This document shows positions 10,628 to 23,700 of a stretch of DNA of 64,000 bases, in pieces (the stretch's first letter is position 1; every line of letters starts with the position of its first letter). This DNA is from Echinometra lucunter (Eukaryota; Echinodermata; Echinoidea; Camarodonta; Echinometridae), in the NCBI GenBank assembly GCA_029962745.1, contig CM057157.1, positions 26,291,953-26,355,952 of the forward strand, read 5' to 3'. The notes beneath the pieces were generated by a model. The model had not been told where the DNA came from. It was given only the letters and a program-made list of their open reading frames with translations, and searched no databases. A program made the position numbers and the translations under genes.

Positions 10628-10919
10628 AGGTGTTAATCCATAGCAGTACAGAGCTTTCTGAGGTCTGAATTAATCATCTTCAACCCTTAAATTGGCAATG
10701 CAAGTTATTTTTTGCATGTTTAATAGCTTGAAAAAAATAAATATGGATAAAACATAAACCAAAATGAAATATAATTGTAAAATTGAATCGAGAAATTGCC
10801 AATTTGAACACAGAAATAGTGATTTATATTATTCACTGCATTGCCAATTTAAAGAGTTTAATGATTAGTTACACTTAAACTGCTCTAATTCGAGAACGCC
10901 ACACCATGCAGCGATGGAA
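10628..10919. mobile_element. TTAA-type MITE, second family, cut by the gap (full copy about 23824-24238)
   Basis: Begins TTAATCCATAGCAGTACAG like the 9235 family and runs into the N gap. In copy 2 the matching element continues to CTGTACCTCTATGGGTTAA near 24238. Copy 1 of the duplication ends inside this element. Confidence 0.6.
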
Positions 10920-11419
10920 NNNNNNNNNNNNNNNNNNNNNNNNNNNNNNNNNNNNNNNNNNNNNNNNNNNNNNNNNNNNNNNNNNNNNNNNNNNNNNNNN
11001 NNNNNNNNNNNNNNNNNNNNNNNNNNNNNNNNNNNNNNNNNNNNNNNNNNNNNNNNNNNNNNNNNNNNNNNNNNNNNNNNNNNNNNNNNNNNNNNNNNNN
11101 NNNNNNNNNNNNNNNNNNNNNNNNNNNNNNNNNNNNNNNNNNNNNNNNNNNNNNNNNNNNNNNNNNNNNNNNNNNNNNNNNNNNNNNNNNNNNNNNNNNN
11201 NNNNNNNNNNNNNNNNNNNNNNNNNNNNNNNNNNNNNNNNNNNNNNNNNNNNNNNNNNNNNNNNNNNNNNNNNNNNNNNNNNNNNNNNNNNNNNNNNNNN
11301 NNNNNNNNNNNNNNNNNNNNNNNNNNNNNNNNNNNNNNNNNNNNNNNNNNNNNNNNNNNNNNNNNNNNNNNNNNNNNNNNNNNNNNNNNNNNNNNNNNNN
11401 NNNNNNNNNNNNNNNNNNN
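10920..11419. other. Assembly gap of exactly 500 N
   Basis: 500 unknown bases, a round number typical of a placeholder gap of unknown size. The order of the flanking contigs is therefore not proven by sequence. ORFs crossing it are meaningless. Confidence 1.
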
Positions 11420-11650
11420 GACTCTTGAATTTGTTGGGACAAGCTTTAGTGAGCAGTGGTCAGAATAACACCTATGTTCTCACAACTGTGCATGTATGCA
11501 TAAGTACTTATTTTTTGTGTAGAATGCCAGCAGACAGGCGAAATCTGATCTTGGGACCCTGTGCCCCAAAAACAGGAAAAGGAGTGGAAAAAACTTGGAT
11601 GACGTTTTATAACAAAGCATGCAATCAACCCTTTTTTTTCATTGTTTTAG

Positions 11651-11703
11651 CTTGAGAGGAGATACCCTTGGTCCAGCATTACAGAGAAAACATAGAATAA
11701 GAG
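11651..11703 (+). CDS. NUP155: NUP155 exon 1 of window (probable)
   Basis: 53 bp between a pyrimidine-rich acceptor (tcattgttttag) and donor gtaagc. Only one frame fits the next exon's phase, and it is open: LRGDTLGPALQRKHRIR. LQRK matches the vertebrate protein at the equivalent spot. Similarity is short, hence moderate confidence. Any exon further upstream would lie in the gap or left of it. Confidence 0.65.
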
Positions 11704-14700
11704 GTAAGCATAAAACAAGCATAAAACTTGTACAGTGTAACAAAAAGTCTTCTTGGGACAAAGGAAATTACCTTGTATTAAGTCTTCATGATATTGGGGC
11801 TGTAAGTTGTTTTATCAAGTGTTTATTTTGGATAAAAGATCTTGCTCATGTACTGTGCCATGAATTCTTGAAAAAAAATGCTCTGCAATGGCTTTTTTGT
11901 TGTTGAATAAATTCATCAGAATGGTGGATAATAATGAAATTTTTTTGTGTGTACATAAAAAATGATAACTACCTTGGAGCACTTTTGATATTTATGCTTT
12001 AGACTCCTTCCTTCGACTTTCCTGGTAAATTGTTGTTACCTAAACCCATCAACCCACCCCACCCTTTTTCTTTGGTTATTGGTTCAATCTTTTAATCTCA
12101 TCCATATATGTTTTTATTTATTCTTATTTCAAATATTTATTTCTTATGTTACTCTTTTCATTTGATATCTATTTTTTTTGTTCATGTTTTATTGCTTTTG
12201 TTTGAAGTTATTTTGATTCATTGTTATTCCAATTATGTTCTGTTTCATATATTTGTTTTGTATTTCTTGTATTATTATGCTTGTTTTCTGTTCACGGCCT
12301 TGCTGAAAAGCAGCTTTTAGCTGATGGCAGATTTTTACCCGTGATTAAATAAAATAAATACAATACAATCCAATATGGCAAATGTCAAAACAGGATCTTC
12401 TGGTAATTGCAAAACTGGCAGCTAACTTCAACATCAGTTTGCCTGTACTTGTATGAGGAATGTGTCTGAACCCTGTGCATAAAAAATGTCAGGGAATTCC
12501 CCATTGTAATGAGTATTGGAACTTTTACAAGACAATATTTGTTTGATTCAATTTTTGTCGAGCCACAGAGGTGGAGCGAGACTAACAGATCCTTAGTGGC
12601 GCCCTTCCATCCATGGCGATTATGAAACTCCAATAACTTTGCGACCATTGCTCATTTGTAACCAAATTTGGATGGTAGATGCTCTGGAGGGACCTCATTG
12701 TCATTTGGGGGTCAAAGGTCAAATGAGGTCAAATATTCAAGTTTACCTGCAAGTTTCTACTGGGGTTAGTAACTTTTGAACCACTGGCCTGTTGTAACCA
12801 AACATGGATGGTAGATGCCTTACAGGGACCTCAGTGTTATTTGGGGGTCAAAGGTCATGTATGTAAGTCAAAGGTCAGCAAATGAGGTCAATTGTTACAA
12901 TTTACCTGCAAGAATGATTGCGCATGAACGTGGCAAGACACATTATGGCTATTGCCTTGTTTAATTCTTTGTGGTTCCTTTCTGAAGCCGAGTCCTATGC
13001 CAACGAGAAGCAAGCTCTGGTTAATCTGCAGAAGTTAGTTGACACGACAGTAGAGGTTCTGGCTATGCTACAGCTAATCTGTTATCACCAGTTCCATATT
13101 GTAGCTTCAAAACTCTCCCAGGTAAGCTTCACCCAAATCTATCCCTCCCTTCTTGCTTTTGTATTTATTCTGTTTTTTTTGTTTTTGTTGTGTTTATTTG
13201 TGCTATTTAATTAATTTGGTCCTCTGATCAGGTCATTTGGTGTATATTTATATATATATATTTTTTTTGGGGGGGGGGGATCGGAAGGAGGGATTTGTTT
13301 TCAAAATTATTTGGCCCTACCATTGGCTTATGCAATGTTTGTCATTTGTTTTTTTCTTTCCTTTTCATCTTTTTTTTTATTGGGGATACTCTGGCTGTCA
13401 TTTCTTGTGTTGTTATACTTTTTATGATTTTATTTTTTGTTGAGATTAAGGGTTATCATAGTAGTATAAGTAGTATTAATGATTTGGATGAACTGATCTA
13501 GATTTTAAATACCATTTGTATTGTTCTAATATACATTTACATTTTGCCGCACTTGCATAAATAGAGATATCAAATCCAATGTGATTTATGATTCTTTCAC
13601 TGAATCTCAGAATATACAAGAATATAAGTAGAACCAATGCTGCGCCAAACTATGTAGGGGAGCATTAGGTACAAATCACCACGCTAATCAGCAGAATTCT
13701 GTAGAAATGTTTGTTTTTTGCACTTTAGGATGATAGAATATCTTATTTCAATACTATTCCTTCACATCAATCAAATGAAATTTTCACGGTGGGGGGGGGG
13801 GGGGGGATAGGCTATCTTGCTCTTCTGAAGCTCACACAAATTTCAAGTTTCAAGTTTCAAGTTTGAAATTTTATTGATTTAAATCCATACATATTGGATT
13901 ATTCGCAATTTTTCACAGAATGCAACAAAATTTTTATATTTTTTTTCTTTTAGAAAAGAACAAAGTATACCATAGATAACAGTAAACAAGGATTTTCACA
14001 AAAATACAGTATAGCATAATATAACAAAATATTACAGAATATGAAAAAATATACCAGAATATAAAAAAAATATATCAGAGTATAACAAAATTTTCAGTGT
14101 ATAACAAAACCTTGAAATTAAAAGAAAAAAATTTAACACCAACAGGACGCCTATCTGAGGGTGCTAAATCCAAACCTGTCTATCATTTCAAATGGCACAC
14201 ACAAGCTTGGGAAGACTACTTGCCTACTGTTGGCAATTTCCCCTGTATAGGCCTGTATCGCTGCAAGGTTACACCTAATTTTGCTCTATTTGCATGATTC
14301 CTATCCAAACTTTACTGCAAACGAGGCGTTGAAATTTTGCTTGATCTCCCATTCAGATTGACCAAGAAGAGCTGGTGAAAATGACCTTCAGAGATCTTGT
14401 ACTGAGAGGGAAAGTGGTGAGTTACTCTGTTCTTGACAAAGATGCAGGGCCATCAATCCATTTTATTCATTTATTCATTTATTTATTTATTTCATTTATT
14501 TATTTCATTTATTTATGTATTTTATTTATTTTCATTTTTTATTTTATTATTATTATTTATTTTTTATTTTTTATTTTTTTTTTGGGGGGGACATACAACA
14601 AATATTTGACAAACATGGAGGGGCATCAATCCATTTTATTTATTCATTTTTTTGAGGGGGGGAGGTATACAACAAATATTTGCTGACATGCAGAAAAGAG

Positions 14701-14759
14701 GTTGCCGGCTTATTTATTTAAATTTTGTAATTATTATTTTATATATTTATTTATGTATG

Positions 14760-14790
<31 letters not shown>

Positions 14791-17700
14791 TGTATTTATT
14801 TAATTCATTTGTTCATTTAATTTAATTTTTTTTTTTTTTTTTTTGGGGGGGAGGACATACCATATTGTGTTCTCCTACCAGTAAAAGTTTGGTGGGGACA
14901 TGCCCCCCTGTCCTCCTCCCCCCCCCCTCGATTGACGGGCATGCATGCATATATATATAGAGTGACTCTGCAGAAGATGACTACTGGTAGTTAAATGTTT
15001 GAAAGTGGAAAAGATCTTCTTGATGTATGGCTAGAGCTCCAGCATGGTACGCTATCTTGGGCTTTTAAGATTGTGATAAAGGGATATCATAGTCACAATA
15101 TATGGGACTCTGAGATGTTTGCCGACTCCCCTTGCTTCTACTTCAAAAGTGTATCTCTTGGGCACTGTTTTATGAAAGTTGTCAGTCTCTGACAATTACT
15201 GTAGTAACAGTCAGTGATCAGTGCTTCTCAGCCAATCAAAACTAAGGATTTTACTGAAATTGTTGGAGACTGACAACTTTCATGAAACGGTATCTTGGTA
15301 TTGAGTTTTACATCAACGCAAAAGTCAACAAGTTTTGTCAACGATTCTCTGTGCTGCATGACTGCTTATAACACTTTGCCAGTGCAGTATACACCCGAGG
15401 ATTCATCCCAAATATGGACCATGCTAAATCCTGTAGACTCAGCATTATAATATCCCTTTAACTGTCCATTGAGTTTGTGCATATCGTCAGACCAGAGCTA
15501 GTATGACGAACACTGGTTCCATACCATTGAAAATGGTTCCATAACATTAAAAATGGAAATATTATTACCATGTTAACTCTTCGTCATTTGCAAGGATTTT
15601 TCTTTTGCTGAAATAGTAACAATATGCAATTTCATAAAGAGGTATAGGGTTGGATTTTGTCTTAACATCACAAACACAGGCAACCTTACTCCATGTACTC
15701 TCATTTGCAATAATTTCCTTCTGTCTGTTGGGGGATAAGATTGTTATTTGAAAATCTCAAGTGAGCGACTTCTACTGCAAGATAAATAGTGACAAATTAG
15801 GTTTAAATGAACTCTTTTTTTTTCTTCAGGATTTTGGTCACACATGTGACCAAGAATGGCCCAGCAGAAGAAGAAGGTTCGGGGCCCGATTTCAAGAAAC
15901 ATATTATTAATAACAAGTTGCAATGATTGTTTTAAGCTACTGAAATCCCTGCATCTGATTGGCTGAGAGCCAATTTGTCATAAAAAGGTCGCAGTTGATA
16001 CTGATAAGTTTTATGAAACAGGGCCCAGTTATCCCAGTAGGATCTTTTTATTGATTGTTACTGTTATTTTCATAATCATTTTCAAATTCCTACTTCATTT
16101 TTTTTCTCACTTGACCATTCCAATCTGAATAGATCTGTGGAAGCCTCATCACCGCCCTCATCAATCGCTACATCGAAGACAACAGCACAACGGATGCCAT
16201 CAGTAGCCGACTCCGGGAAGTGTGTCCATCACTGTACAGTGCCAACGATGCCATATGTACAAAGGTATGACAGGAAGATCCTGCCAGTTATGAAATATTG
16301 TAAAATAAAAATGAGCTGAATAAGGTGATGATGATTATCATCATGATGGTGGTGGTGGTGGTGGTGGTGGTGGTGATGCTGATGCTGATGACGGTAGTGG
16401 TGGTGCTGATGGTGATTATGATGATGGTGGTGATAATGATGATTGTAATGGTTGTCATGGTGACGGTGGTGATGATGGTGATGGTGGTTTTGGTGGTGGT
16501 GATGATGATGATGATGATGGTGGTAATGATGATGATGATGGTGGTAATGATGATGATGATGGTGGTGATGGTGGTGGTGATGGTGATGGTGGTGATGATG
16601 GTGATGATGGTGATAATGATGGTGATAATGATGACAGTGATGATTATCATGGTGATGGTGGTGGTGATAGTGATGATGATGGTGGCGTTAGTGGTGGTGG
16701 TGATGATAACGATGATGGTGGTGATGATGATGATAACGATGATGGTGGTGATGATGATGGTGATGATGATGGTGGTGATAACGATGGTGATTATCATGGT
16801 GGTGGTGGTGGTGGAGGTGGTGGTGGGGGTGGTGGTGGTGGTGGTGATGATGATGATGACGATGATATTGATGCTTTTTCTGAACTGACTGCTAGGGAAG
16901 CAAGTACTTGCTTGCAGGTAAGCAACCAGTGGACTAACTGCTTATTCTCCAAGGCCCTGTTTATCAACTAAAAAACTCAAGAACAAGTATAGCTGTGACA
17001 TCAATGTGGATTAATTTGAAGAAACTATTGTTGCATATTTCTAATATATGAATATATGATCACATGTAAATAAGTAATATTTGAAGTCATTTTGAGAGTA
17101 GGAATATACCAACCTGGTATCAGAAAGCAAGTGTAGAAAGAAGAATGTGAATAAGCCAAAATAAGAATCATTGTGTGCTGTGTCAGAGAATTGAAATGCC
17201 ATAATTGTCTTCATCTCTCATCCAGGCGAACGAGACATTACAAGCAGCGATGACTGCTGAAACCAAGCCTGTGAGGGATAGACTACTCAAAGAATCATTG
17301 CAGGTAACCATGGCAATGCTATCAGTAATGTTGCCATAAACCAGACAGAATAGATCTTTTATTATTCCCTAGATTTAACCCATTCGTGACAGGAATTATT
17401 TAAAGCCTAATTTGATCAGCTTTTATTCTTCAAATTGGCAACTCCAACATTTTTATTTTATTGCTACATTTTTCTTATAAAATGTCATGTATCTGAAATG
17501 AATATAAATTGACAGAAATTATGATAAGTCAAAAAGTTCCCAATTTGCAGGGGAAAACGGTGATTTTTAACCTTTTATCACATTGCCATTTTAAGGATTT
17601 TAATGCTTATTTTCCTTTAAAAAATTTTCAGCATCAAACAACGAATATTGACGCAACCAAAATGGGCATAGTTTGTGTAGAATTTTTTGCTCTTTCTGCT

Positions 17701-20700
17701 CATGTATTTGGTATGATTTTTAGGGCTTTGCATCAAAAGATATTAGGCCAAACCACAAAATATGGACCTCTGTCACGAATGTACATTGCTGGGTGTGTAT
17801 TGAAAAAGAATTTTTTTTCCATACAAAAACATATTTCGTGACAATATCCATCCCTGAAAGTGACCCTTTGTGCACAAATTTCTTAAGTTCTGGTATATGT
17901 GTAGAAGGTCAAATTAAAGTGACATCAACCTGACGAGTGCCAGAAAAAAAAATGTCTTTGATGAATTTGGGATTGGAGTGATGCCAAGCTTTTAATTTCT
18001 TGAAATTAGCGGTGACAAAATGCTGTTTTATATGACTAACAAGATATTTATCGTTCACCTTCCAAGAAATTCTGTGTCGCCTTCTGTTATGTAATCCCTC
18101 TGTTACAACTCTTTTCAAATCCGAACAGTTTTTCAAGGAAGTGAGTCAGCAACTCAATCTGTCAATTGTGTGTCCGGAATACCACGAGGGTAAGTTGAAA
18201 GCTCATCTTCAATGTTGCCTTACCCTTAAAAAGCCTGGGCTATGTCAGAGTTTTTGAAGACCCTCACCATAGGCGTACTGTATGATTAGGCAATATCCAT
18301 GGATATATCAAGTATGATATCCCTTGTAATTAGAATCTGTGCAGTTGATTGGTTGGTGTATTGTAAAGTCCCCAGTTTTTCACGATACAGAAAATTTCAC
18401 AGAATTTGGGAAGAACACAGAATTCACGGAATTTCGTGTAAAATGTGATTTTTTTAGGTTAAAAAAAAATTTGAATAATGAAAAATACAGTGATAAACAT
18501 AAAAAAAAGGCAAAGCAAAATCCAGTGAAACAAAATCGTGCATCAGTGGAAAATCTGGATCTAACCAGTTCGCAGTGTTTTAGTGTGTGTTCGCAAAACT
18601 TCATTTATGTCTGCATGCATACTGCAGTGCATATATTGGGGTAACTTACATTTATGTTTTAGATCTTTACTATTGAGAATTGCTTTGTCATATGTTTTTT
18701 ACATGTCACTGAAGAACATGGAATTGGAAGTTTAGAAAACGGAAAATCAGGGACTTTAGTTTATTGCGTATCAGGTGATGAAATACAATTCCCACTGGCC
18801 TCCTGTGAATGAGAAAATCGCTATCGGGTAAAACGTCATGATCCATGTACGGATATTATTCACAGTGTATAACATCACAGGCAAAAGAGCTTACTGTATT
18901 GTGATGTCATAAAGTTGTGCACATCTGTTGTTTTAGGCACCGGGGTGTGATGATGTCATCATTTTGGTAAATTTATTGCGTGTTTGTATTTGCTGCATAC
19001 ATTTCTTGATTGTGTAGATTAATGAATACGCCTGTGATTAGTGCATTACTAAAAGATGATGGAGTGTCTAGTTATGCATGGTGCCCTCATTGATGGGAAT
19101 GTGACCATTTTCCTTCGGGGCTGCGTCCCCCAGCAAAATAGCTGCACATCACTTCGGGTACCATAGTTTCCAACCAGACCCTCTCTTGACCAGTACCAAA
19201 CTTAATTTGGGGTACAAACATTTTTTTAGCTGCCTTTATGATTTTTGTGATGGATATTTTTGTAAACAATTTATGTGTGTGTTCATTCTCTGTGGCCTGT
19301 TACTATGATGGGGCGATGGACCTGTGCATTCAAGAGACATCCTCAGACTCTAGCTTTGGGGAGCGTTTCATCCAGTGTCTCGTCAGTGATTTTTTCTGAC
19401 AACTGTCATAAGCTACTGAAATCCTTGCATCTGATTGGCTGGGAGCAAATTTGTCAGTGAAAAATCACTGACAATACACTTGATGAAATGCTCCCCTGAT
19501 CTGCAATTTTTAAAGTTCCTTGTTTTTGCATGAGTCTATCAGCTGCTTCTAGAAAGTAATTGTATACATGCTTGTTTTTTCATTTTAGATAAACTTTTCA
19601 AGGTTAAACCATGTATTATTTCACAGGAATAAGAGCCTTGAAAGGGGTAAGCTCTGCTAGGAGCTCTTTGGTTCTCAGAATTTTGAGAATGGTGAGCTCA
19701 CCATCCCTCTGCAGGGCTCTTATGCCTAGGAGAAAATGAGGTGATAGAGAGAAGCAATTTAAAAATAGTTCCATCAAAACTGATTACGAAATGAGAAAGT
19801 TATGAAAGTTTGAAAAGTCTTGATTTACTAAATACAAGATGCAAATATTCTAATTTAGTAATGATAAGCACCTTCAAACCCCAAAACCAACCAATCAACC
19901 TTTCATTTGTGATCCTCAAATTGGCAGTGTTGCTTCAAAATGGCAGGTTATTTGGACAAGTCTCATTATGTATTGTACACTAAATTTGATATTTTCTCCA
20001 TTGTCTCTGAAGTTGCTCCTTGCCTCTTTGTGAACTCAACATGCATGTATGTTGTGTCAGATACATTTTCCCATGATATATTTTGAGCTAAGAAGGAGAC
20101 AAGCTGCACCTTGAGGGATTATGGAGAAAATCTGAAATTTTGTGTACAAATCAAATGGAGAGTTGTCCACAAAAACCTGCCATTTTGAAGCGACATTGCC
20201 AATTTGAGGATCGCCTTAGAAAGTAAACCAAGATTTTCATAACTTTCTCATTTCGCAACGGATTTTGATGGAACTTTTTTAAAGTTGCTTCTCTCTATCC
20301 TCTCTTTTCATTGATTCTTTTCATTGTCCTTTAAAAGAATACATGGTCTAACCCTGAAAACTTTCCATGCAGCGAAGTTTATCCACCATGAAAGGTACCA
20401 CTTATAACCTTACATTCAGAGGAAACGGAACATCAGGCTCGGAGAAAGAAAGTGGAGGGGCACCTTTTGTCTGCCAAACAATAGGTGCCCCTCCACTTTC
20501 ATTGTCTGAGCCCGATGTTCTGCCACCTCTGTTTTCCTGGTGGAGGAGATGACGCTACTACTTTACTTTTTCATCATTTGTACTTTTGTTCTCTGTAGCC
20601 CGTTACTATGATGGAGTTGTTGACTTGTGCCTATCGGCTGCTTTCAAGAGAGACCAGCAGAACCTTGCGCTCACCTACTACAAGAATGGCAAACCACCTG

Positions 20701-23700
20701 AGGATGCCCATGGCATGGAAGCTTTCTCAGCAAGGTAAGACATCTGTCACCCATCAGAGACTGTTTTAGTTCTACCTCACATGGTTTTCCATTTGATTGC
20801 ATTTAAGGTGTCTGGGGCTTGCTCATAGCATTAAAGACTTCCCTGTTGGATGATAATCCTTCATTGCTTGCAAAATGTATGAATTCAGAACATGCCTTTG
20901 ATAAGTGTTTTTCTTTGAGTTTTCTCAGGTTCAGTAATCTAAGGATTAGCATTGTATTGAAGGATTTTATATTCTCATTTTTAGGGAGTCTTATTGATAA
21001 GCTGCTAGTAAATAATGTTAGAATGCCTGTTTCTTCAGAAAATTAGAAGAATTTGTTCAGAATTGTCTTTGTTTCTTAAGTGAGAATTCCAACCTTGTCA
21101 TTATTACAACAGTAAAATGGTTTTGCATATTCATGTTTCAAAATTAAACTTGTGGTAAATTTTAAAGAAATAAATTGGAATTGAAGGAAAAAAAATTATG
21201 TGGGTAGAATTAGACTTACATGTATACTGTAATTTTGGCCAGATAATGTGAATCCTGAGATTCCAAGGAATTTCTGTTTGTTGGGATATTGTATGGATGC
21301 ACAAAGGAAATATCCTTAGCCAACGTATTTGTATCAGACTCCAGTTTCTATGTCGTTTGTTGTATTGTAGTGTTTTCATATTTTTATATTGCAATAATTT
21401 CGTATTATATAATATATTTCATAATATATTTCATAATTTCATACACAAAGGAAAAAGCCCCAGCCATGGTATTTGTATCAGACTTCAATTTCTGTGGTTT
21501 TTGCTGTGTTGTAGTGTTTTCAGTTATTTATATTGCAGTGATTTCATATTGTGTGATTTCCGTCGTGATTTTTAGATTTGAATGCTACAAGTCCATCACA
21601 GATGTCTTGGACCAGCTGTACACTGCCACCCTGGCCCAGCCATCTTCCCCTGTGGTGCCCAGCAGACCTGGCTCTCCGCCTCAGCCTGATCCTCACAGGC
21701 TCACTAATATGGATGCAGAGCACTATGTAAGTTAAGTAAGCAAATATCACTGTTGGTGAAGGTGATGGGACACACTATCACTTTTGAGTCGATCTGGATT
21801 TAGCTATCTTCCCGAAGTGAAGCTGAGGAAAGATAGCGTATACATTCAGATTGCAGAAAAAAGTGATAGTCTGTTTCATTGCCTGAGACCAAAAGGTGAT
21901 CATTTGCTTTCTATTCCACTTCTGAAATCATTTAACTGCATCAAAAGAAAAGGATACTTACTTTTCTAGGAGTATTATGAAAAGTAGCCATGTAACGTTA
22001 ATGTTAAGTGAATTTGTAATGGTGCGCTGACCGAGCTACTGATAGGCAATTGATTGTCTGAATTCATAGGGTGCAACACACTTTCAATTTATATGTATAT
22101 ATATTTATGTATATATATTGGACATTTGCTTAACTTCCTTTGTTAAAACTTGCCTGGGGATGGGTTTATATTTCGAGCAGAATGTGAGCACATGAATTTA
22201 TTTACGATTCATTATATGTCACTGTCAATTTTTTTTCCCTAGTTGGATCGTATGATGCACCAATGCCTTGAGTCAGGTGATGAACTCTTCCATGTAACCC
22301 TTTATGACTGGCTTGTCAACAAAGGTCTCAAGGAACGACTGTTAGAGGTAAGAAATAAGTGTGAAGTATTGCTGAACCCATTCCCTACAGGAACTCATTG
22401 GTTCCTGTATTAACCCATAGTGGTACAGAGTTTTCTTATGGTCTTAGTTGATCAATTTTTCCTCAGCAAATTGGCACCAGTTCTGTTTTCCACTCCTACC
22501 CAGTTAAAAACCATAGTAATGTATATAACATACCCCCCCCCCCCCCCTCAAAAAAATGAATATTGCAAAATTTAATAGAAAAATTGCCAATTTGCATACA
22601 AAAATAAAAGAGATTATATAATTTCCTTTGTACTGCCAATATTAAGAACTTAATGAGTAGTTACAATTAAATTTGCTTTTGTTCGAGACAGCACATCATA
22701 CTGCATTGAGATTGAACTTAAATGATTTTGTTTATGCCTATGCATAATTTGTAATTCGTAGAATTCTGAATCCAAAGATTCTGCAAAAGTGTCACTGCAA
22801 GAGACACTGTACTGCTATTGAGTTAAAGGAAAAGAAAACCGTGGAGACAAGTCAGTTTTAATCAAAAGAGAGGATAGAGAAGGCGGTGCAAAAAAAAATG
22901 ATTAATCAAAATTAGTTACAAAATGAGAAAGTAATAAAAGTTTCAAAAGTCTTGATTTATTCTATGGTGATCCTCAAGTTGGCAACATCGCATTAAAATA
23001 GCTTCAACTCTATATATAGTTCTGTACACAGAATTTCAGATTTTCTCCATTATCTCTCAAGATGCAGCTTGTCTCTTTAGATAGATCACGGGAAATGTAT
23101 TTGACACAATATAGGTTGAGTTCCTTAGGAGACAAGCTGCACCTTGAGAGGGTAATGGAGAAAATCTGAAATTTTTTGTACAAAACATATGGAGAGTTGT
23201 CCACAAAACCCTGCCATTTTGAAGCGACTTGTCTCCAGGGTTTCATTTTCTGTTAAGTTACATTGAGTTCTGGGCCATTTCATAAAACTTGTTATCAATA
23301 TCGAGTTGCATTAACTGTTATAAGCTACTGAAATCCTTGCATCTGAATGGCTGAGAGCAAATTTGTCATAGAAATGTGGCAAGTGCTACTAATAACAAGT
23401 TTTATGAAACAGGGCCCTGATGATGTCATTACATTGTGAAAGAAACTGTCTCAAAGCATCTTGGAAAGATAGAGAAGTTGTTATAGTTTCTCTGTCCACT
23501 CTCATCTTGTCTATCAGATATCTTCATCATATGTCGAGCCCTACATCAAGAGAGCTGTTGAGTACAACCCAGACAACTTGGAGATGTTGGATCTGTTGTG
23601 GAAGTATCATGAAAAGTGTAAGAACTACCCCGCTGCCTCCAGGATCCTCTGCAAGCTGGCTGAGAGACACAGGTAAGGGGTCATTCACATATGCTAGAGG

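Larger units (their letters stand above)
141..10919. repeat. Duplicated NUP155 segment, copy 1 (second copy 15062-24110)
   Basis: This stretch matches 15062-24110 almost base for base in exons and most introns. Seven NUP155 exons occur in the same order in both. The coordinate offset changes from about 15.3 kb to 13.2 kb because of insertions present in only one copy. Copy 1 stops exactly at the 500-N gap. Either two haplotypes have been placed in tandem by the assembly or this is a recent tandem duplication; the gap and the insertion polymorphisms favour the first. Confidence 0.9.

Noticed and set aside
10885..11655. Long ORFs crossing 10920-11419
   Set aside because: They consist of unknown residues from the N gap.
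17509..17841. ORF over the TTAA MITE interior (also 48073-48414 and 61820-62086)
   Set aside because: It recurs only because the MITE copies are near-identical; no domain, and the elements are about 400 bp, too short for a transposase.
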